Below are positions 1 to 13,396 of a stretch of DNA of 64,000 nt, one piece after another. A program made the position numbers and the translations under genes. The notes below the pieces were generated by a model. It saw only the letters and a list, made by a program, of their open reading frames with translations, made no database searches and was not told where the DNA came from. Position 1 is the first letter of the stretch. Each line of letters starts with the position of its first letter. Origin of the DNA: Annulohypoxylon bovei var. microspora (lineage: Eukaryota; Ascomycota; Sordariomycetes; Xylariales; Hypoxylaceae); the NCBI GenBank assembly GCA_022836615.1, contig MU405215.1, positions 62,001 through 126,000 of the forward strand. The letters are read 5' to 3'.

Positions 1-1657
1 TTGCTGCTTAGCCCCGCGATGGGAAAAGTTGAAGCCTTGAGCTCTCATCTCTGTGCCAATGCGGCCATCTTGGATCTCCAATACTAGCCATCCAAATGCT
101 GCATCTGCCAAGTTGAAGTTCCACATGTTTTTGAAAGCACTTTCGTCGACCTGGCCTTGAGCACCGGGACCAGTGACTGGTCCCCCGAAAGGATTTCCGC
201 CCGCTGCCGTTCGTGGCATCTTATCAACCAACTCTAGAGCGTTCCGAAGAAGATTCTGTTGGGCCTCGTTCTGTTGAATAGCCGGCTCCACTTCACCCTT
301 CACCGTCTCCCAAACGTCGTTGAACGATGCCTTCGAGGCGGCAAGCTTACCACGATAGTGGTCCAACGTCGGGTTAACGCTAAATTCGTTGTAGGAGCTA
401 CCATACCGGAAGTGTAAACCTGCCGAAATAGAGAAGTCCGCCTTAAGACTGACAGAGAGCTGATTCAGAATACCCTCGCGGGCGGGGGACGCGTGGGTAA
501 CGAATATGCGCGTCTCAGTCGGGTCATAAACGCGGTTAGCAGTATCGACCAGTTCGCCCATTTGAAGCAGAGTAGTCCACATGGTACCTTGGCCACCGGC
601 GATAGTAGTTCGACCTTCGCCATTGTCGAACAACTTGTGCATGACTACGGCCCCACCGAGGCCGAGAAGTCGCAACTTGACACCTCCGATTTCTAACAGC
701 ATTGATCGAGCCTCGTCGATAATGTGCAAGTTGTGCACCTTGTACTCTCCAGATCGGAACTTCTCTAGCACACGTACATCTTCGCAGGCACCCCATACGG
801 TGTAGACCGGCACATCAAGTTTGACCTGACCGTTAATGAGCATGCCCAGTTCAGACAACGGGAGCTCATGAGGAGGAAATCGGGCCTTGACGGAGCCCGG
901 TCCACCTTGGCCAATAGCCTTCTTAACTTCTTCGTTAATCAACGGGGAGTATTGTGCAACATGCTTTAGAGTCCTGTTTCGCAATAGTTAGACCGCCGTC
1001 CAAAACCTCGGTTGAAAAATGTGTATCTTACTTCTCCGCAATGCGCTCTAAAGATGTATCATCATAGAAACCGAAATCGCCGGTATGGATGATGTGATCG
1101 GCTCGGGCGGTCTTCGCGAGATCGTTCAATGATCGTAGGTTACCTGTGACACAATTCTTAGCTTCATCTTATGTTTGAATTCAACGAAAGGTCATCTTAC
1201 CCCGAACATCGGCTATGCAGAGCACTCGAATAGGACCCGATTGGATTACACGTCCTTGGTTGGGTAGGAGAGGCACAGCGCCAGGAGCTGGCTGACCAGC
1301 GTTCGGGTGGCCGCCGGTAGCGCCGTTGGGCATGTAGCCCTGATTGTTATAACCACGCGACTGGGAAACGTTAGAAAATACTGATCGATGCCTAAATGTA
1401 GAAGTACTAGCATAACGATGACCAGGTGGTCGGAAAGGACGAGCGTCATTGCCCGACATCCGCGGTTGATGGGAACGTCTGAATTCGCGATACCGCCGCC
1501 GAGGAAGTGCTGTGGCAGGCGCATTCTCGCACTGGGGATTTTGCCGCTGGGAAGTGCGATGCCAAAACATCGCTGCTGTTGGCAGGACGGCCAGGTGGGG
1601 TAGATTAAGAGAGGAGGAAGCTGCGAAGTAGTCGCGGTGGAGCGATGGTGAGGGCAA
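1..1657 (-). CDS. DUF2433/calcineurin-like metallophosphoesterase, 3' end cut by window edge
   Basis: Fungal calcineurin-like phosphoesterase of the DUF2433 type; the cellular substrate is not known. Three exons join in frame: 1657-1201, 1143-1032 and 973 to the left edge, with introns of 57 and 58 nt. A variable N-terminal tail (residues 1-140) precedes the core, which opens with IRVLCIADVRGNLRSLNDL and continues with HIIHTGDFGFYDD, the metal-binding D and GD motifs of the fold. Further on come LRLLGLGGAVVMHKLFDNGE and VTHASPAREGIL, the latter matching the metal-binding H of these enzymes. About 514 codons are present and the frame is open to base 1, so the C-terminus lies outside. The start at 1657 is the first ATG in frame; a start about 28 codons downstream is also possible. 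Family call is confident, function is inferred. Confidence 0.85.
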
Positions 1658-4052
1658 GGTGGATGAGGTATCAGAGCCTCAGGTGTAGCATGCATGCCCT
1701 ACTATGAGAGGAGGATGTGGATGCTGATGGGGATGGAGTTGAGGGTTGGAAGATGAGTTGTGGTATGGATCATGGATGGGATGTTGAGATAATAGATTTA
1801 ATACCACAAAGGATATCTTCAATGCATAAGGGAAATGTGTTGGTGATGGTGGTGTTGAAAGAGGAAGCTTGCCCATCTTGTGATGTGATATTTCTAACGC
1901 GAACGAAGAATTAGGAAATTGGGTGCTGCACTTACTGCCATATGGTGATCGGTAGCTACGGTAGGTATTGGGTATGTGATCGTTAAATCGTATTACCAAG
2001 GAGGATCGCGAGATGCGTGTTCGGAATGAAGAAATAAAGGATAGGAAATCGTCGATGACGATGCGCGTGTGCGTGTGCGTGTGTTCGTATGTAGAGGGTG
2101 GCCAGGTGGGCTCGACCGAAACGAAGGACAGGTAGTGCACAATTCAATAAAAAGAACAGTACGGGTATCTTAAAAAAAAGAATAAAGTATCGGGATTGAG
2201 TACAACGCGATATGAAAGAAAGCAAGATCGGTGGTAGAAACCGTCAAGCAGAAAAGTGGTTAGGGTTGAGTTGAAGAAGCTCAAAAAGTTTTGAAATTTT
2301 GAGGCGACAGGTAAGTGAACGAAGGTTTGGGGTGTCAAAAAAGTTCGACTGGGGATAGGGAAGTCGCGACAATCACAAGCTGTGCTAATTTATCATTGGT
2401 TAAGAGCTTCAGCCTCGATCCACTTTGTGATTCACAGGTACAAGGTACCCGAAATCACCTACCTACTTCCTTAATCTGTGATCGAGAAAAGTACATGGTA
2501 CTTACATCTTGAAATACTTGCAGGCGCCTTAACCAAGAGCAACTGATCAGTGTCCAATATTCAATGCTCGAATATAATTCATACGTAGTATTTAGACGTC
2601 TCTCAAATTTTCAGCCAATCAATAATCATCGTGTATTTTCTTATGTGCGTACATAGGTACCTAGGTATTTATTACCTAACTTCAAATCAGGACGCCTTTT
2701 TTCCACGTGTTAACATTGCTATGGTATAATTATAATACTCGATTTAACTTCAACGTCGTGAGAAAGCATTAAATATGTGTGTGGTTCTTGTGTATCACAT
2801 GCATTAATACTTTGTTGAACGATATTTGAAGGTTGGTTCTTTCCTTCTTACATATTTATACCTTACGTAAGTTTATTTTAGAGCTTTTATTTTAACGGTA
2901 AGTATAACGGTCAGACCTTACATAGGTAGGTATGTACCTAAGGTTACAAGGTTCTTAAAGGGGTAAAAATATCTGCTATCCTAACTTCATCTCGGAAACG
3001 GTTTCAAACAATGAACTTCAATGGCCTCGAAAAGAGCTGAAACAGTATAACCCACTACCCATCCCAAGTTGTCTCAGTCAGTTCAAGCCAACCACTTATT
3101 TTATGCCGATATGGATGTAGCTAACTATTTTTAATAATAAATAAATAAATAAAAAACTATACTTCGAAGTCTTAGAGGAATAGGATAGCAGCTACACAAG
3201 TGACGATTTCATGGTTGATATTATAATATAATTTCTGCATAATCCACTCTCTAGTTCTTTCTTCATATAATGAGGTTAAATCTTTTGGTAGTCTGTACTA
3301 AATGTATATAAGGCTAGGTAGTCATGAAGGGGACAGCACCAGTCATACTGGTAGGTAACTAGTGCCCATGAACCTCTTGAGTTTCCATGCTCTTGTAATT
3401 GCAGATCTGCCAATGTGACTCATCTCTCGTTTCTATTTTTTTCTTTCAGGTGAGGACCACGATATGGCTGGCTCTTAGCCTCGAAGACGCAATTAAACTC
3501 GACACTAGGTACATCACAACACGAAACACAAGACTTCACACATAAAATGGAGTATTGATGCCCGAAGGTCGATTTAATTCTGATTATAATCCAAGGGGGG
3601 TTTGTCTCCAGCTGTTTACCACCCACGCGCAAAGGCCCATGGTATGCTTCCTAATAGACATCGTAAGAGACGCTACTTTCAATATATTCTGACCCCCCTA
3701 ACCGGCCCTTCAATTTTTTCCCTGTCCTGCAAAGTCGATTTCACTCTCGGAAAGGAGAGATGCGTAGTCGACGAACTCCAAAAACGGGAACGGGAGCGGG
3801 AATCTTAATAGGTCTCTGATATTCCCTGTTGCAAATGCCGTTGGAAATATCTACCCTGGCACTATGCTGTCGCTATCCGTCCAACGAAGGGGAACACCGG
3901 GTTATGTGGCTAAGGGAGTTGATATGTCCGTCGGGCTCCTGATTATCTGCCCTGCACGAAAGCCGTCGTGTTCCACCCTAAACCCCGAGAGTATGCACTG
4001 GTGTGATCGCTATACAGGTGCGTTTGGCAATCCCGCCCTATCGGTAAGTGTA
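1658..4052. other. intergenic region, about 2.4 kb, no gene seen
   Basis: This lies between the phosphoesterase start and the 3' end of the Zds1-like gene, both on the minus strand, so most of it should be upstream or leader sequence of the phosphoesterase and the Zds1-like 3' UTR. It is AT-rich from about 2500 to 3400. It holds a GCGTGT microsatellite near 2065-2084, a TAAA run near 3136-3153 and several TAGGTA/ACCTA motifs (for example near 2655 and 2925). Short open frames here have no domain features and no splice support. Confidence 0.6.
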
Positions 4053-6783
4053 TCACCACATCTCTTCCTCTTGGTCTTGGTGCTGGCGACGTCCGTTTTC
4101 GCTATTAGTGTACTGGACGTAAGTGGAATAGTAATCCTTGTCCGCGTCTTGATTACCGTAATCATCCATATCTTGGTAGTCATTATTTCCACTCGTATGG
4201 TCCTTGCCATGCTCATAGTCGTAGATCTCGGCAGCCTCTGGGTAATCCCCGGGTTCGTGTTGCATGCTAGAATCTCCATATTGAGTTGTTGACTGGGTCC
4301 ATGTTAGAGCTGGGAGTTCGGTTAGATTGATCCTGTCAACTTACTCGGTGGTATTCAAAGTTATAGCGGTCAATGCTATCCTGCGCCTGTTGCTGTTCCA
4401 TGTACTGTTGCTCTTGCTCACGCCGCCTCCTCTCCTCCTCTTGTAATCTCTTCTGTTGGGGTGATTGTGGAACTTGTATTTGAGGGTGCATCGCTTGGAC
4501 CTTTGCGAGATACGAGTACATGAAATTGCTGAGCAAGACTTGACTGTATAACGCACGTCGAGGATTGGCAAGTTTGATATGTGCCATTCGGTAGATTGCC
4601 CGCTCTTCTAGGATGGGGAACCTCGTCCAGTGATAGTCGACATCAGGTCGTAGGGGTCGGTATGGAGCTGGTTCTGGGGATAACGATCTTTGGGCCTGGT
4701 GTTTCTTACTAGTCGAATCTCTCTCACTTCTCCTTTTGCTACTTCCAAAGAACGAACCAAAGAAGCCATCCTTTTCTTTCTTTTGCTCGCCTGATCTTCG
4801 GCTACTTTCCTTTCTCCGTTCCTCCTCTAGTTTAGCATCGACGGTATCACGATCAAGCAGTAGGCTCTCTCGTCCCTTATGAATTGCTGTATCGATCGAG
4901 GTTTGGAGAACGTCGAGACGAACATTATCGTGTGCTTTCTCCACGAATGCCTTGGTCTTGGACTTCCTGTTTTCGTCATCCTTCTTTTTCTTCTCCTTAT
5001 CCTCGCCCTTGTTGAACCATTTCCAGGATGGGGCCTTGGATTTCTCACTCTCATTTTCATTCTTATCTTTCTTGCCCCTCTTCCCGGGTTTTCCTTCCTC
5101 GGGAGATGCAAATGTAGGGATAAATGTAAGGGACTCGGTACTAGTTGCGCCGCTTCCTGGGAATGGTGAAGGGTTTTGCGACATATCACTAAGTGTTCGA
5201 TTAGAAGTTGATCTATTCTGTTGAGAAGTCCGGCCTGTAGCTTGCGGCGGTGAGGAACTCTGAAGCGGTTGTCCATAGTTCGGTCTTTTACTTGAACGGG
5301 CTGGTGGTTCTGCGGGCGCTGACGACGGCGGAGACACAGGCTGAGCAGCATTTCGTTGTGAAGAAGATCTCTCGGGGAAAGGCCTATTCGCCTCCATAGC
5401 TTGTTCTTCAGAAGGTTCCTCCTCGGCAATGGATGTCTCGATGATCTGCGATATCGAGGTAGAGGGCTTGATAGCCTCGGCGGATAACGTACGGTTCGGA
5501 CCTTGCGGTCTGGTAGGAGAGCCCTGGCTTGAGTCTTGTGAGTCATGCTGTTGGGAATTATCATACACGTCTGATGTTGGGTCTTGGGAGAAAGTTTGCT
5601 GTCGCCGCATAGGTTTAGATGGTCTCGAGAAATTCTCGGAAATTGGTTCTGATTGTACCCGTGTCAACCCATATCCTGGTGGTGCTTCAATAGTTGATTC
5701 ACTGCTAGTTGGCACACTTGACCCTTCGTCAGTTTTCTTTGCCGCGATACGTTTCGAAAAAGGGAGCCGTTCATCGGATCTGAGGGAGCCTTGTCGATTC
5801 TTAAGACTACCACCTTTTCGATACGTCGTACGAGTTGATCGACGCAAGCCCATGCCTGGCGCAACAGGGAGTATAGGCATATCGTCCGCATTCGAGGCCT
5901 CGCCCCCTAGATCCTGGCGTTGAGATTCGAGAGTAAGTTTCTGGACGATCTTTGATGGGTCCTTTACAAGCTCATCCAAACTAAGCTCTGGTGGTCCTTG
6001 CCCTGGTTCTCTAAGAGATTTTTGCCTTTCTAATCTGTCGGCACCGTCAATATATCCCTCCGCACCGTGTCCGCCCGCATTATCGATTTGTCTGGAAAGC
6101 ATGGACTTCTTTCTCCGCAGCCCACCCGAGTCGCTCCTATCCAAGCCATCTACGGATAGTGTAGATTCAGAAGACCTTCGTTTCATCGACTGGACTCTTT
6201 TCTCGACAAAATTCTTGAACTCGGTAGGAGCTAGCTCAGGGTGAACACCAGCAGGAACCCATAATAATCTCGAAGGGTCGGCATCGTCATCTCCCTTTGG
6301 TGCTATGGACGGCATTGCCATGAGAGACATGCCCTGGAAAGGAAGAAGGTCGGGGTCGCTATTGTTCGAGACATCCATGGACATGCGCCGTAGGGCCTGT
6401 AGATTGCTCAGCTCTTGCGCAATATCATTCGGATTGTCAATGTTAGTTATCGGATATTGTTGAGCATCTTCGCGCATATCACGGAGCGTGGGTGACATAG
6501 GTGAATTCGGAGATTTGGGGCCTGATTCGAAAGAGCTACTCCTCGAAGATGCATTTCTCTGACCGGAAAGCGTCTGAGATTTCTGCGCGGGACCTCCGTT
6601 CGTTGCAGGGGCAGAGGGAGGTTGTAAGCCTGTATTATCCGAGGTTGTTCGAATAAGCGGAAGCCGCTGCTTGTCTGAAGAGGAAGGCTCCGGATTGGGA
6701 CGCTGGGCTATTTGCTCGCCCTCCGGAGGGGAGGATATAAAGCTTAGAGGGCGCGAATCATAATCGTCGTCATCGCCGTACAT
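4053..6783 (-). CDS. Zds1/Zds2-like protein, regulator of PP2A (Cdc55)
   Basis: A predicted 892-residue, mostly disordered, Ser/Pro/Arg-rich protein. In yeasts Zds proteins bind the PP2A subunit Cdc55 and act in mitotic entry and exit, polarity and silencing. The defining Zds C-terminal block is seen at about residues 715-770: YHWTRFPILEERAIYRMAHI, then KLANPRRALYSQVLLSNFMY and SYLAKVQ. A second conserved block near residue 170 reads RLLWVPAGVHPELAPTEFKN. A Lys-rich stretch (about 570-690) includes PSWKWFNKGEDKEKKK. Exon 1 is 6783-4345 and exon 2 is 4292-4053, with a 52-nt intron that joins in frame after the HR codons. The last exon adds an acidic Asp/Tyr-rich tail of 79 residues. The start is the first ATG, giving MYGDDDDYDSRPLSFISSPP. 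Family assignment is firm; a role in PP2A control is by homology. Confidence 0.88.
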
Positions 6784-9700
6784 AGTTCCAATAGTCTCGG
6801 TTATGTGATGGGTCGGATCGGAGATGGAGAGTTGGTTGGCATGGCCACGCCGACTCGCAAAACTTCCACCGACATCGCGAGGCCGACGAGAGGTCTAAGT
6901 ATTTGATTCAAGGTTAGTCGCGAATGTTCTCAACACACAAAAGGAAGTTGAATGGCCTTAATGATAAAATAAGAGACCCCCGGCATTAGAACATTATTGA
7001 CATAATGAGTTAAGAAGTGTATATAGTCAAATAACGATCTTCTAAGGCCGATTCCAAGACATGCGACCATTTATATTTCTTATATACCGGGCAAGATGAC
7101 GTACCATCATCGAGGGTGTTGGCAACGACCTCGCGTGAGGTCTTAACCTCCAAGATTGCCCCTTATAATGTTGTCGGGTTGCACGAAGCAGAATCTCGTC
7201 GGGATCGCGGCACTATCATGAGGGTGACAATGTCGGGCTGGTCTCCAACGTCGCTGTCGATATCCGATGTCCAATAGGTAGCCTCACGTAGATGCATACA
7301 ATAGGATGGTTTTGGGAGACAAGTTCAAGCTTGTGGTATCGGTGTCGGGGTCGAGGTCGGGGTCGGATTTGGTGTCGACAAGTTCGCGGTAGTCGCGTCA
7401 GGTGACAATGTTACGGTTTCTGCGATAACCCTTCGGTACCAGCAAATTCGAGCAAAATTACTTGGAATGGGTCGGGAAAGACTGTGTTGTGTGTTAAAGT
7501 AAATAAGGGGGATGCCCCGGGTAGTCGGCCGAAAGTTGCAAGTATAGAGTTGTTGGGCTCCGAGGTTGATGTTTATTAGGTAGATAACGAAGTTAGCGGT
7601 GCATGGTTCAAATGGCTCGAAATCATGGTCTTGTCAACTTTCTATTCCTATTTTTCGCCAAGGCGTGTTTCCCTGGAGAATACCTAGGTCAATAGTCCTG
7701 GTAGTCCTAGGTATGTAGGTAGGTAAAAAGAAAGGTATTGGATAGTATTGGATAGTATGGTATGGAGAGGTTATGGGGTCAAGCGTTCTTAATTCCTAGA
7801 CTGCTAGGTTAAATCCTACAGTGGTATCGTCCATCGATCTGATGGAGAATAACCAATTCTTCTTCGGCTGGTCATCGATGTCCCATTGTTTGATTGATCC
7901 TCTCTTTGCGAGCGTTGCATTAGCGCCGTTCAAAAGCCAGCGCCTGGTCCTTTTTTTGGTTGTCCAGGTTGTCGGGGTTAGGTATTTTTACAGGCAGGTT
8001 TAGCCCCTGGATGGCCTGGATGGAAATGGATGTTCAGGTAATAAATGTGTCACGTGTGAGCCTCCGGAATGGGAGGAACAAAGGGACTGGAGGGACTGGA
8101 TTCACTGGAGGGACTGGCAGAACTAGCAGGAACTGCCTAATGCTCACCAAAGATTACATCTTAAAAATCTTAGTTTATTCGCTATTCCTTCCAGTCGGGG
8201 ACAATACCTCCTAGCTGCCGCCGCGTCCCACTACCACTACGAGCTTAGCGGAAGCTTAGTGGAAGGCTAAAATAAATGATTAGCAATGCGTCAATGGATC
8301 TTTAGGGATCTTTACAGGGGACAAGCCCAGAACATTTCCATGTGAAGTATCCCATGGATGAATTGACGATTGTTTGACTTTATAAAATGGAGAAAGTCAA
8401 GCAGAGTCCTTGTCACTCATAATCCTCAACTTCATGCGATAAGCAACTTGGTTAATCTCAATAATAAATTACCAGCGGCGCTGGTTTGCTTAAAATAGCC
8501 CAGACGGGGGTTTCCAGCTTGCCGGATCGACACTCCTATTTGAAGCGAGCTCTTCCTGGTAGGGGTTCGTATACCAAAGCTCTCGTTCTTCCTTCGGTTG
8601 CGGCTCGCAGCAGCATTTGCGCGTCCTCGCATACCTATAAAAGCTTAAGTCTACCTGTACGCTTCCGTTGACAATTAGTCATATTCGGCCGCCATACATA
8701 TCCGATGTTAGAAGCATCTGAACACCAACAACATACACTTTAAACCCCCTAAAGAGCAACGTTATCTATCTATTGACTTAGAAATATAAGGTTGTATACA
8801 GTTCACCAATATGGATAGGTAACATTCTACACTATACCGACTTTCTCTTGAAGTCGTTACAGGATATGGTACCTACCTAGTCTGCGATTATGGGGACTGT
8901 TCTTCTATATTCGAAGAATGTTATTCATTACGATCTAAGATTCGGTTGGCTCTAAGTCGCGCACAGCACCACGGCACGTTAACTGCCGTATGTGGCATAT
9001 CTAGATGCATACCTACCGGTAGATATACCGCGAACCGCGTAAGTGGCTTCGAGATGCATACCTAGCCTGGCCAATCGAAAGGTGTAAAATGATAGAGTTC
9101 GTCTGCTTAAGTCAGCTGTGGCCTGGATTTCCCTGCAGCATTGAACAAAAACGCCTTCATTTCTCAGGACTTTTACGCAATTACTTGCCTTACCCGGAAA
9201 GCTCCTACCCGGGCAATCGACAGGTGCTCACCAAATCACTGTAGCACGGAACCCGACAATATGGATATCTCTAAACCTTATCTCATGTAAAGAAAGGCCC
9301 TTCCCCCGACACGCCTAGTACCCAGGTATGAAGCGTAATGAATTAGCAGGTTTCGGGAACAAGCGTAGTTTCCTAGATTTCTAAGGTTTCTAAGAGTCCT
9401 AATAGGTAGGTACGTTATGAGAATTCGACATAAAGAAGTTACTACCTACCTAGGTACCTAGCAATGCTATCAATATTAGTGCAAGACACTCTCGGAATTC
9501 ACACGGCCCCAGGTTTTAGATACCCGGGATAAGTGGGCCACGGGGTGGATTAGCCGGAAGGTGAATATCATTGATGGAAATCAATATGCTCCCGGATTAT
9601 TTCAGGATCACAGCTGGTCGAATTTCGCTCGGATCTTGGAATACGGTCGATACATAACAATATATGCACTAGCATCGATCAATGATCACCGACATGGTAC

Positions 9701-10124
9701 ATGGTTCATTCGACCTTCCCAATATTTTGGCTGGTTTTGTCTCCACGGTGCTGTCATCCGAGCCACTGTGCCGCTCCAGGAAACCCCAAACTGGCAACCA
9801 GGTTTATATTTCATTTGAGCGGGGTGACTGTGTTAATCTCGGCAGGAAGATTTGACGAAAGCAAATATACATGTCTCGGTAAGTACCTAGGTATATATAA
9901 CATATTGTTTGTAATTCGTTGTTTGTGGATTCATCACGCATCTATAGATATTAGATGTTGGCTACGCCTTTAAGGTCTCGAAATCTTAGAAAGGATTGAA
10001 ATATCCAGGTATTTATAGATATTCATCGGAATTCTATAGAGCATCAATTCATTCTGAACCGTCATCTATCTGCGTGTCTCCTGATTCGGTACGCTTAGCG
10101 CGTGGATTTGCGCAGCCTGTCGTT
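6784..10124. other. intergenic region, about 3.3 kb, divergent promoters
   Basis: This stretch separates the divergent Zds1-like and GH78 genes. No supported gene is seen. It contains several short tandem repeats: GGTCGG-type units at 7341-7376, TATTGGATAG units at 7734-7765 and a GGGACTGGA unit repeated three times at 8083-8117. The TACCTAGGTA-type palindromic motif recurs near 7681, 7710, 8875 and 9445. Small open frames here run through the repeats and look like chance. Confidence 0.6.
8083..8117. repeat. short minisatellite, GGGACTGGA unit
   Basis: Three copies of GGGACTGGA or a close variant, two adjacent and one after a six-base spacer, with a related partial unit just beyond. It is intergenic, so it is most simply a slippage product. 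Confidence 0.6.
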
Positions 10125-12638
10125 ATGGCGTTTCATTCTCCTTTTCTTCCGTTCACTCTCGCCGTCTGGTTTCTGGTTTCTCTTACAGACGCCGTCGCTC
10201 AGAGCTGTTGGAGAGATACAACATGCGCGGGCCCACAAACAGCTTCTTTTCGTGGTGAATGGGAGTCGAATCTCTTTTCCCCGTCGACACGAAATGTCGC
10301 CCCTAAAGCCGTTTTCGACTTAGGTACTGGGGAAAACTCTGACATAGGGTCTGTTTTGTTAGCAAGCACGCAATCGGGTGTCTATTTCGACTTTGGCCTT
10401 GAAGTTGGAGGCATTGCTACTATTCAGTTTTCTGTCTCATCTACGGATGGCGGTGGCGCTCTCGGCATAGCTTTCACGGAAGCCAAGGATTGGATTGGAC
10501 CTGTCTCGGACTCATCTAGTGGCATGACCTCAAGGAAAGATGGCGCGATTTATGCCAATTTCTCCTCCACTGGAGACCAGACTTATGTTATGCCAGATGA
10601 AAAACTTCGTGGAGGATTTCGATATATGACATTGTTCCTTACCGGAACTACCTCCTCTGTCACGATCAAAAATATCACCCTAGAGATATCCTTCCAACCA
10701 ACTTGGTCAAATCTCCAGGCCTACCAAGGATACTTTCATAGTAATGACGATTTGCTCAACAAAATCTGGTATAGTGGTGCTTATGTAAGTCTAATTTGAG
10801 GTTATATACCAACCCTTTTCTCATTCCATTCGAAGCTATTCGCCAATTATATACTTGAGGAATAGACTGCATGGCTTAGATGATTCCAGTAATGGTTTCA
10901 AGAAGCTTTAAAATAGCCACTGACTTTGTTTACCATAGACTATACAGACGAATGCGCTCCATCCCTCAACCGGACGAGCCTGGCCTGCCCCAGCCAGCCA
11001 ATGGGCGAATAACGGAAACATTGGTGTAGGTGACACTGTTAATGCTGACGGTGCAAAGCGCGATAGAACTATCTGGCCTGGTGACATGGGTGTTGCGGTT
11101 CCCTCCTCATTTTACAGCACCGGCGATCTCGAGTTAGTTTCCCAGGTGTTCTGTTGGCTCTGAAGTCTTTTTACTAACCGCCTACAGGAGCGCAAAAAAC
11201 TCATTGGAAACCTTGTATAACAATCAAGTTAGTACTTCCTTCAATATACATAGTTATCTATGTGAAGCTTCTACTAATTATTTCTACCTACGAGTAGGCA
11301 GAGAGTGGTCTACTTCCGTGTTCTGGCCCGCCGGTTCTGGTCACAGACAGTGATACGTATCACATGTAAGACTTTACATGCGTTAGACTTCTTTCTCGCG
11401 TTGTTCTTTAGATCGCTTATACTAAGTTCTTTCGTATTACTAGGTGGGTCATGCTCGGGACGTACAATTATGTCTTGTATTCCGGAGATCTAGACTTCAT
11501 CCGGGGACTTTGGGATAAGTATGTCGTAGCGATGTCTTTTGTCTCCGATCAGCTTGATCCGTCATTAGGTCTTATTAATATTACGGGTTATACGCACGAC
11601 TGGGGTCGCTACCATGTCGACGACACCCAGGCCTCGGCCCAGATGCTTTATTACCGGGCGTTGATCACAGGTTCTACGTTAGCCACATGGGTTGGTGACA
11701 CAACCGGCCTTAACTCAACATGGCTTGACACTGCCGCAAAACTCCAGAGTGCCATAAATTCACGCCTTTGGGACGAGACCTCTGGTGAATTTTGGGATAG
11801 CATCGAGTCCCGTGACAATAACACCGGCCTACACCCTCAAGATGGGAATTCTCTAGCGTTGCTCTTTGGGGTGGTGAATGCTACAGCAGACAAGGGGCAG
11901 AATATCTCTTCGGCTCTTGCGAAGAACTGGACTCCGATCGGTGCCGAGAGTCCCGAGTTGAGTGGCGAAGTTTCTACGTTCATCTCCTCCTTCGAAATCC
12001 AAGCACACCTATTGGCAGGGCAGACGCAACGGGCTCTCGACTTGATCCGAACTAGTTGGGGTTGGTACCTGAATAATAAGAATGGCACGCAGTCTACCAT
12101 GATCGAGGGCTATCTCACGGATGGCACTTTCGGCTACCGTCACGATGCTGGATATGGAGAGGATTACGCATACACGTCCCACGCTCGTAAGTGCATTTTA
12201 TAATCGTACATAATCTTCTAGTGGTGGAGCTTACTAACGTGGACTGATCTAGATGGATGGGCCACTGGTCCTGTCTCGGCGTTGACGGAGTATATCGTTG
12301 GCCTCAGTGTCACTAACCCAGCTGGATCGAGCTGGCAGATTGCGCCTCAGTTCGGAGATCTTACACATGCTGAAGGAGGTTTTACGACTAGCTTGGGGAA
12401 GTACTCGGTAAGTTGGACGGTGAACGGCGACGGCAGCTATACGTTGGATTACAGTGTGCCGCAGGGTACTATAGGCACTCTGCTTCTTCCGGTCTCCAGC
12501 ATTGGTGCGCAGTACAAGTTGACAATAGACGGACAAGCAATAACGGAAGATCCCAAGAAAACCGTCGAGGCGGCAGGTGACAGGCAGCTGTATACTGTCG
12601 AGGGAGCGGGTGGGCAACATCATATCGAGGCCAGCTAG
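10125..12638 (+). CDS. Secreted GH78 alpha-L-rhamnosidase-like glycoside hydrolase
   Basis: Predicted 694-residue secreted enzyme of the six-hairpin (alpha/alpha)6 type, most like fungal GH78 alpha-L-rhamnosidases, which would remove terminal rhamnose from plant glycosides or pectin outside the cell. The chosen ATG at 10125 gives a signal peptide starting MAFHSPFLPFTLAVWFLVSL; an upstream in-frame ATG at 9996 would bury it. The catalytic module holds DGAKRDRTIWPGDMGVAVPS (general-acid region), TYNYVLYSGDLDF, GYTHDWGRYHVDDTQASAQM and WGWYLNN, followed by a C-terminal beta domain. Six exons join in frame: 10125-10784, 10939-11132, 11188-11227, 11304-11365, 11444-12186 and 12253-12638. Several NxS/T sites fit secretion. 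Substrate is inferred; related families of the same fold cannot be fully excluded. Confidence 0.86.
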
Positions 12639-13396
12639 GAGAGGTTTTCGAGATGGTGGGACGAACTAATGACCTTTTCAAGCTTCGTCATGGACAATAT
12701 AGGCAGAAGCCAGAATGCAGAAACCCGTATGCAACCTCCCGTAGGATATCCAGCAAACAAGGCATGTATAACTGTGACTTTGACTCATGCTGGAGGATAG
12801 TTACGCCATTAATGTAATATGCTATCTTGGCGGTGTTGAATGACTCATAACCAACATGAGAAGTTCGTTGTGTTACATATGTCGACTCGATAAGTTGGAA
12901 GATAAAAATGCTTAAGGACTGTGGTTGGCCGGTGGGAAGAAAGGATTCAATGTTCTCGGCGCTTAAAGTTGTACAAAGATCAACTCCACGGAGAAGTACA
13001 TGTACCTAAGTACCTATGTACACGGATCTTCAACCAGGATATGCACTTACGCGGGGTAAGAAGATCACCTGATCGCGACTCCTTCTCGCGTTAATTACAA
13101 TGCTCTAAAACGCGTCAAGCAATTCAAATATTCAGAAAACAAATCCGTCCCACCTTTTTTTGTCGTCCGTAAATTGATGCCAATCCCAAATTTCGTCCCT
13201 CTAGTTGATCAATACTAGTACCTAACCAGGCAACGACTCGCAAATACGCGCTCTGATGCGAACGTCTGCCATAATTCCCTCGTTTGACTTTCTTTCCATC
13301 CCACCTCAATAACCCACCGGACATTATTTTCGAAAGGGAATGCATCGAATTGCCCTAATTGATTCGCATACACCAAACCGCGTCTGAAGAGGCATA
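12639..13396. other. intergenic region between GH78 and BRCT genes
   Basis: About 760 bp holding the GH78 3' end and the promoter of the downstream BRCT gene. A TACCTAAGTACCTA motif lies near 13003-13021. No gene is seen. Confidence 0.6.

Noticed and set aside
3864..4292. 142-codon plus-strand ORF rich in hydrophobic residues
   Set aside because: It is antisense to the last exon of the Zds1-like gene, whose frame joins cleanly.
9996..10124. 43-codon N-terminal extension of the GH78 gene
   Set aside because: Using the upstream ATG would bury a clear signal peptide that starts at 10125.
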